Notes under the pieces: generated by a model
What the model was told of the DNA's origin: nothing
Database searches by the model: none
The model's input: the letters and a program-made list of their open reading frames with translations, nothing else
Made by a program: the position numbers and the translations under genes
In this document: in pieces, positions 62,690 through 64,000 of the stretch
Layout of the letters: the number at the start of each line of letters is the position of its first letter
Numbering within the stretch: the first letter of the stretch is position 1
NCBI GenBank assembly: GCA_019722365.1
Contig: JADFUC010000856.1
Span: forward strand, 682,001 to 746,000
Direction: 5' to 3'
Origin: Lithospermum erythrorhizon
Lineage: Eukaryota; Streptophyta; Magnoliopsida; Boraginales; Boraginaceae
DNA: 64,000 nt

Positions 62690-63460
62690 AGCAGAGATAA
62701 ATCGAGTGGCTCGCTCGGTGCTCGGTTCGAGTGAGGCGATACTCGAATCTCGGATTTATCCTAGAAGTTGGCTCGTCCAGTCATTGCCTTCACGGTTACT
62801 AGTCGGCCGGCTATGTAACTTCGGTTTCTAGATTATTGTAAGGCAACTAAGGTTGAGCGTAATAATAGCAGAGGCTTTGGGTAGAAAATCAAACAAGCGA
62901 CACATCGGCCAAAGCATGCGAATACAATTTCCTTAAACTAGATTTGCTCACTGCCGTGTAATGCTTGGGAACTTGAGGAAGCGAGGCGTTCCCCACAGAG
63001 GATACAATGGTTAGAACCGTATTAGAAGCGCTCTAAGCGGTGTTATTGTGAGAGAAGCGAGAATATCACCAAGAGAAGATTGTTTGTTTGTATTTGTAAA
63101 AAGCCCAAGTTGTTTCATAGCGATAATTAGGAAAGAAGTTAATTTCAACTTAAATAGAGAGTAGAAGGGGTGATGATCGGTCACTCGCTTTCTTTCAAAT
63201 AATAAATAATGCTTAACTTGATGGTTATGGTATAACGATACTTGAATGCAACTAACTCCAAAGCAGAAGAAAACCAAAGTCTCGACTTTTGGGGTGCAAA
63301 ATCATAATTATAATAGGGGTGCGTCGCCAAACTCGAGTTCGAGAAGACCTCCCAATCCCGGCTACTCCGGACTAATATTTTACATATTATATCGGCGTAG
63401 AGTTTCTTATTTATGACTTAGCGCCACATGCGCGCGTGAGCTTTAGTATTCGTGAGAAGA
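62690..63460 (-). repeat. Possible LTR remnant
   Basis: CG-richer than its flanks. The minus strand shows a TATTTAAG box near 63150 followed by a C/T-rich leader and an 88-codon frame without family similarity, as in LTR promoter regions. No partner LTR is visible. Confidence 0.25.
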
Positions 63461-63699
63461 CACATTCTTCATAATAAAATGACCAACTATATAAAGTGGG
63501 CCATGTTCTATCTATCTTCCAATATGGTACATTTCACTATCAAATTTTGCATTTATTTTTTCAACAATTATAAATATATATACTAATAAATGTTTTCGAA
63601 GGAAAAAAAGATATTTCAAAAATTCTTCTTATTCTAATTTATCTATTTTAATAGTATATACTGAGTAATTTATTTTTTTGATTTTTATTATCAAATTTG

Positions 63700-64000
63700 T
63701 GTTAGACTATATGACAACCTTAGAGGGGAGGTGAATAAGGTTGAAGAGGTCGTTGACCATTTTTCGCCTTGTAAAACTTTAATACAAATTTTACCAAAAA
63801 TGATACTTTAGCAATTTGTAAAACAAATGCGGAATAGGCTAAAGTAATATTAACACCCTCTTTAAACAATGTTTGATTTGATATATGAAACACAATTACA
63901 AATGTATATCAATCAAATAACATGATTCAATCAATGCGAAAGATAAACAACTTACTTTAATTTATCAAATCAAATACACAAATAGAAACTTAGATAATCT
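63700..64000. repeat. Probable copia-type LTR end, cut by the window border
   Basis: Starts near TGTTAGACTATATGACAACC and soon reads TTAGAGGGGAGGTGAATAAG, a phrase widely met at the ends of plant copia LTRs. The remainder runs off the window. Confidence 0.4.

Noticed and set aside
1..64000. tRNA, rRNA or CRISPR-type arrays
   Set aside because: No tRNA box A/B cloverleaf, rRNA motif or regularly spaced repeat with unique spacers was seen; the tandem arrays found have no spacers.

Overview
The window is nuclear DNA of a flowering plant, most likely an asterid eudicot and possibly Lamiales. It is AT-rich, its genes have GT-AG introns, and it is full of MITEs, Helitron-like elements and decayed LTR retrotransposons. 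Five genes and one microRNA locus are plant families with near full-length matches, and the NLR is of the R1-like type common in asterids. The species call is inference; I can run no search.

Layout. 1-1.46 kb: last three coding exons of an MSL10-type mechanosensitive channel (+), cut by the window start. 2.49-6.03 kb: a complete 12-exon cytosolic alpha-amylase of the AMY2 class (+, 413 aa). 6.94-11.39 kb: a dead Ty1/copia retrotransposon (-) with both LTRs. 11.8-29.4 kb: a gene-poor tract of LTR pieces, Stowaway-like MITEs, two related long-inverted-repeat elements, a Helitron-like element, nested inverted-repeat elements and a Mutator-type MITE with a perfect 9-bp target duplication. Inside this tract, at 20.8-21.0 kb, sits a MIR394 hairpin with its own TATA box. 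29.4-32.4 kb: a YIF1-family Golgi/ER membrane protein gene (-). 34.4 kb: a Helitron terminus with a clear hairpin. 37.7-44.4 kb: a complete 12-exon prolyl oligopeptidase (+, 731 aa) whose intron 6 carries a Helitron-like insertion. 45.7-47.3 kb: an intronless berberine-bridge-enzyme-like flavoprotein (-, 533 aa). 48-54 kb: AT-rich repeats, including a tandem array of about 97-bp units, a second Helitron-like end and a long (TA)n. 54.9-58.7 kb: an R1-like NLR (-, 1193 aa). 58.7-64 kb: repeat-derived sequence ending in a probable copia LTR.

The genes do not form a pathway; this is an ordinary plant gene neighbourhood. The most unusual object is the NLR. Its open frame holds two NB-ARC regions in tandem: the first has lost its P-loop, kinase-2 acid pair and GLPL motif, and the second is canonical. 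The next most useful items are the MIR394 locus, whose mature arm differs from the common miR394 at its last base, and the two related Helitron-like copies, one of them in an intron with A/T target flanks.
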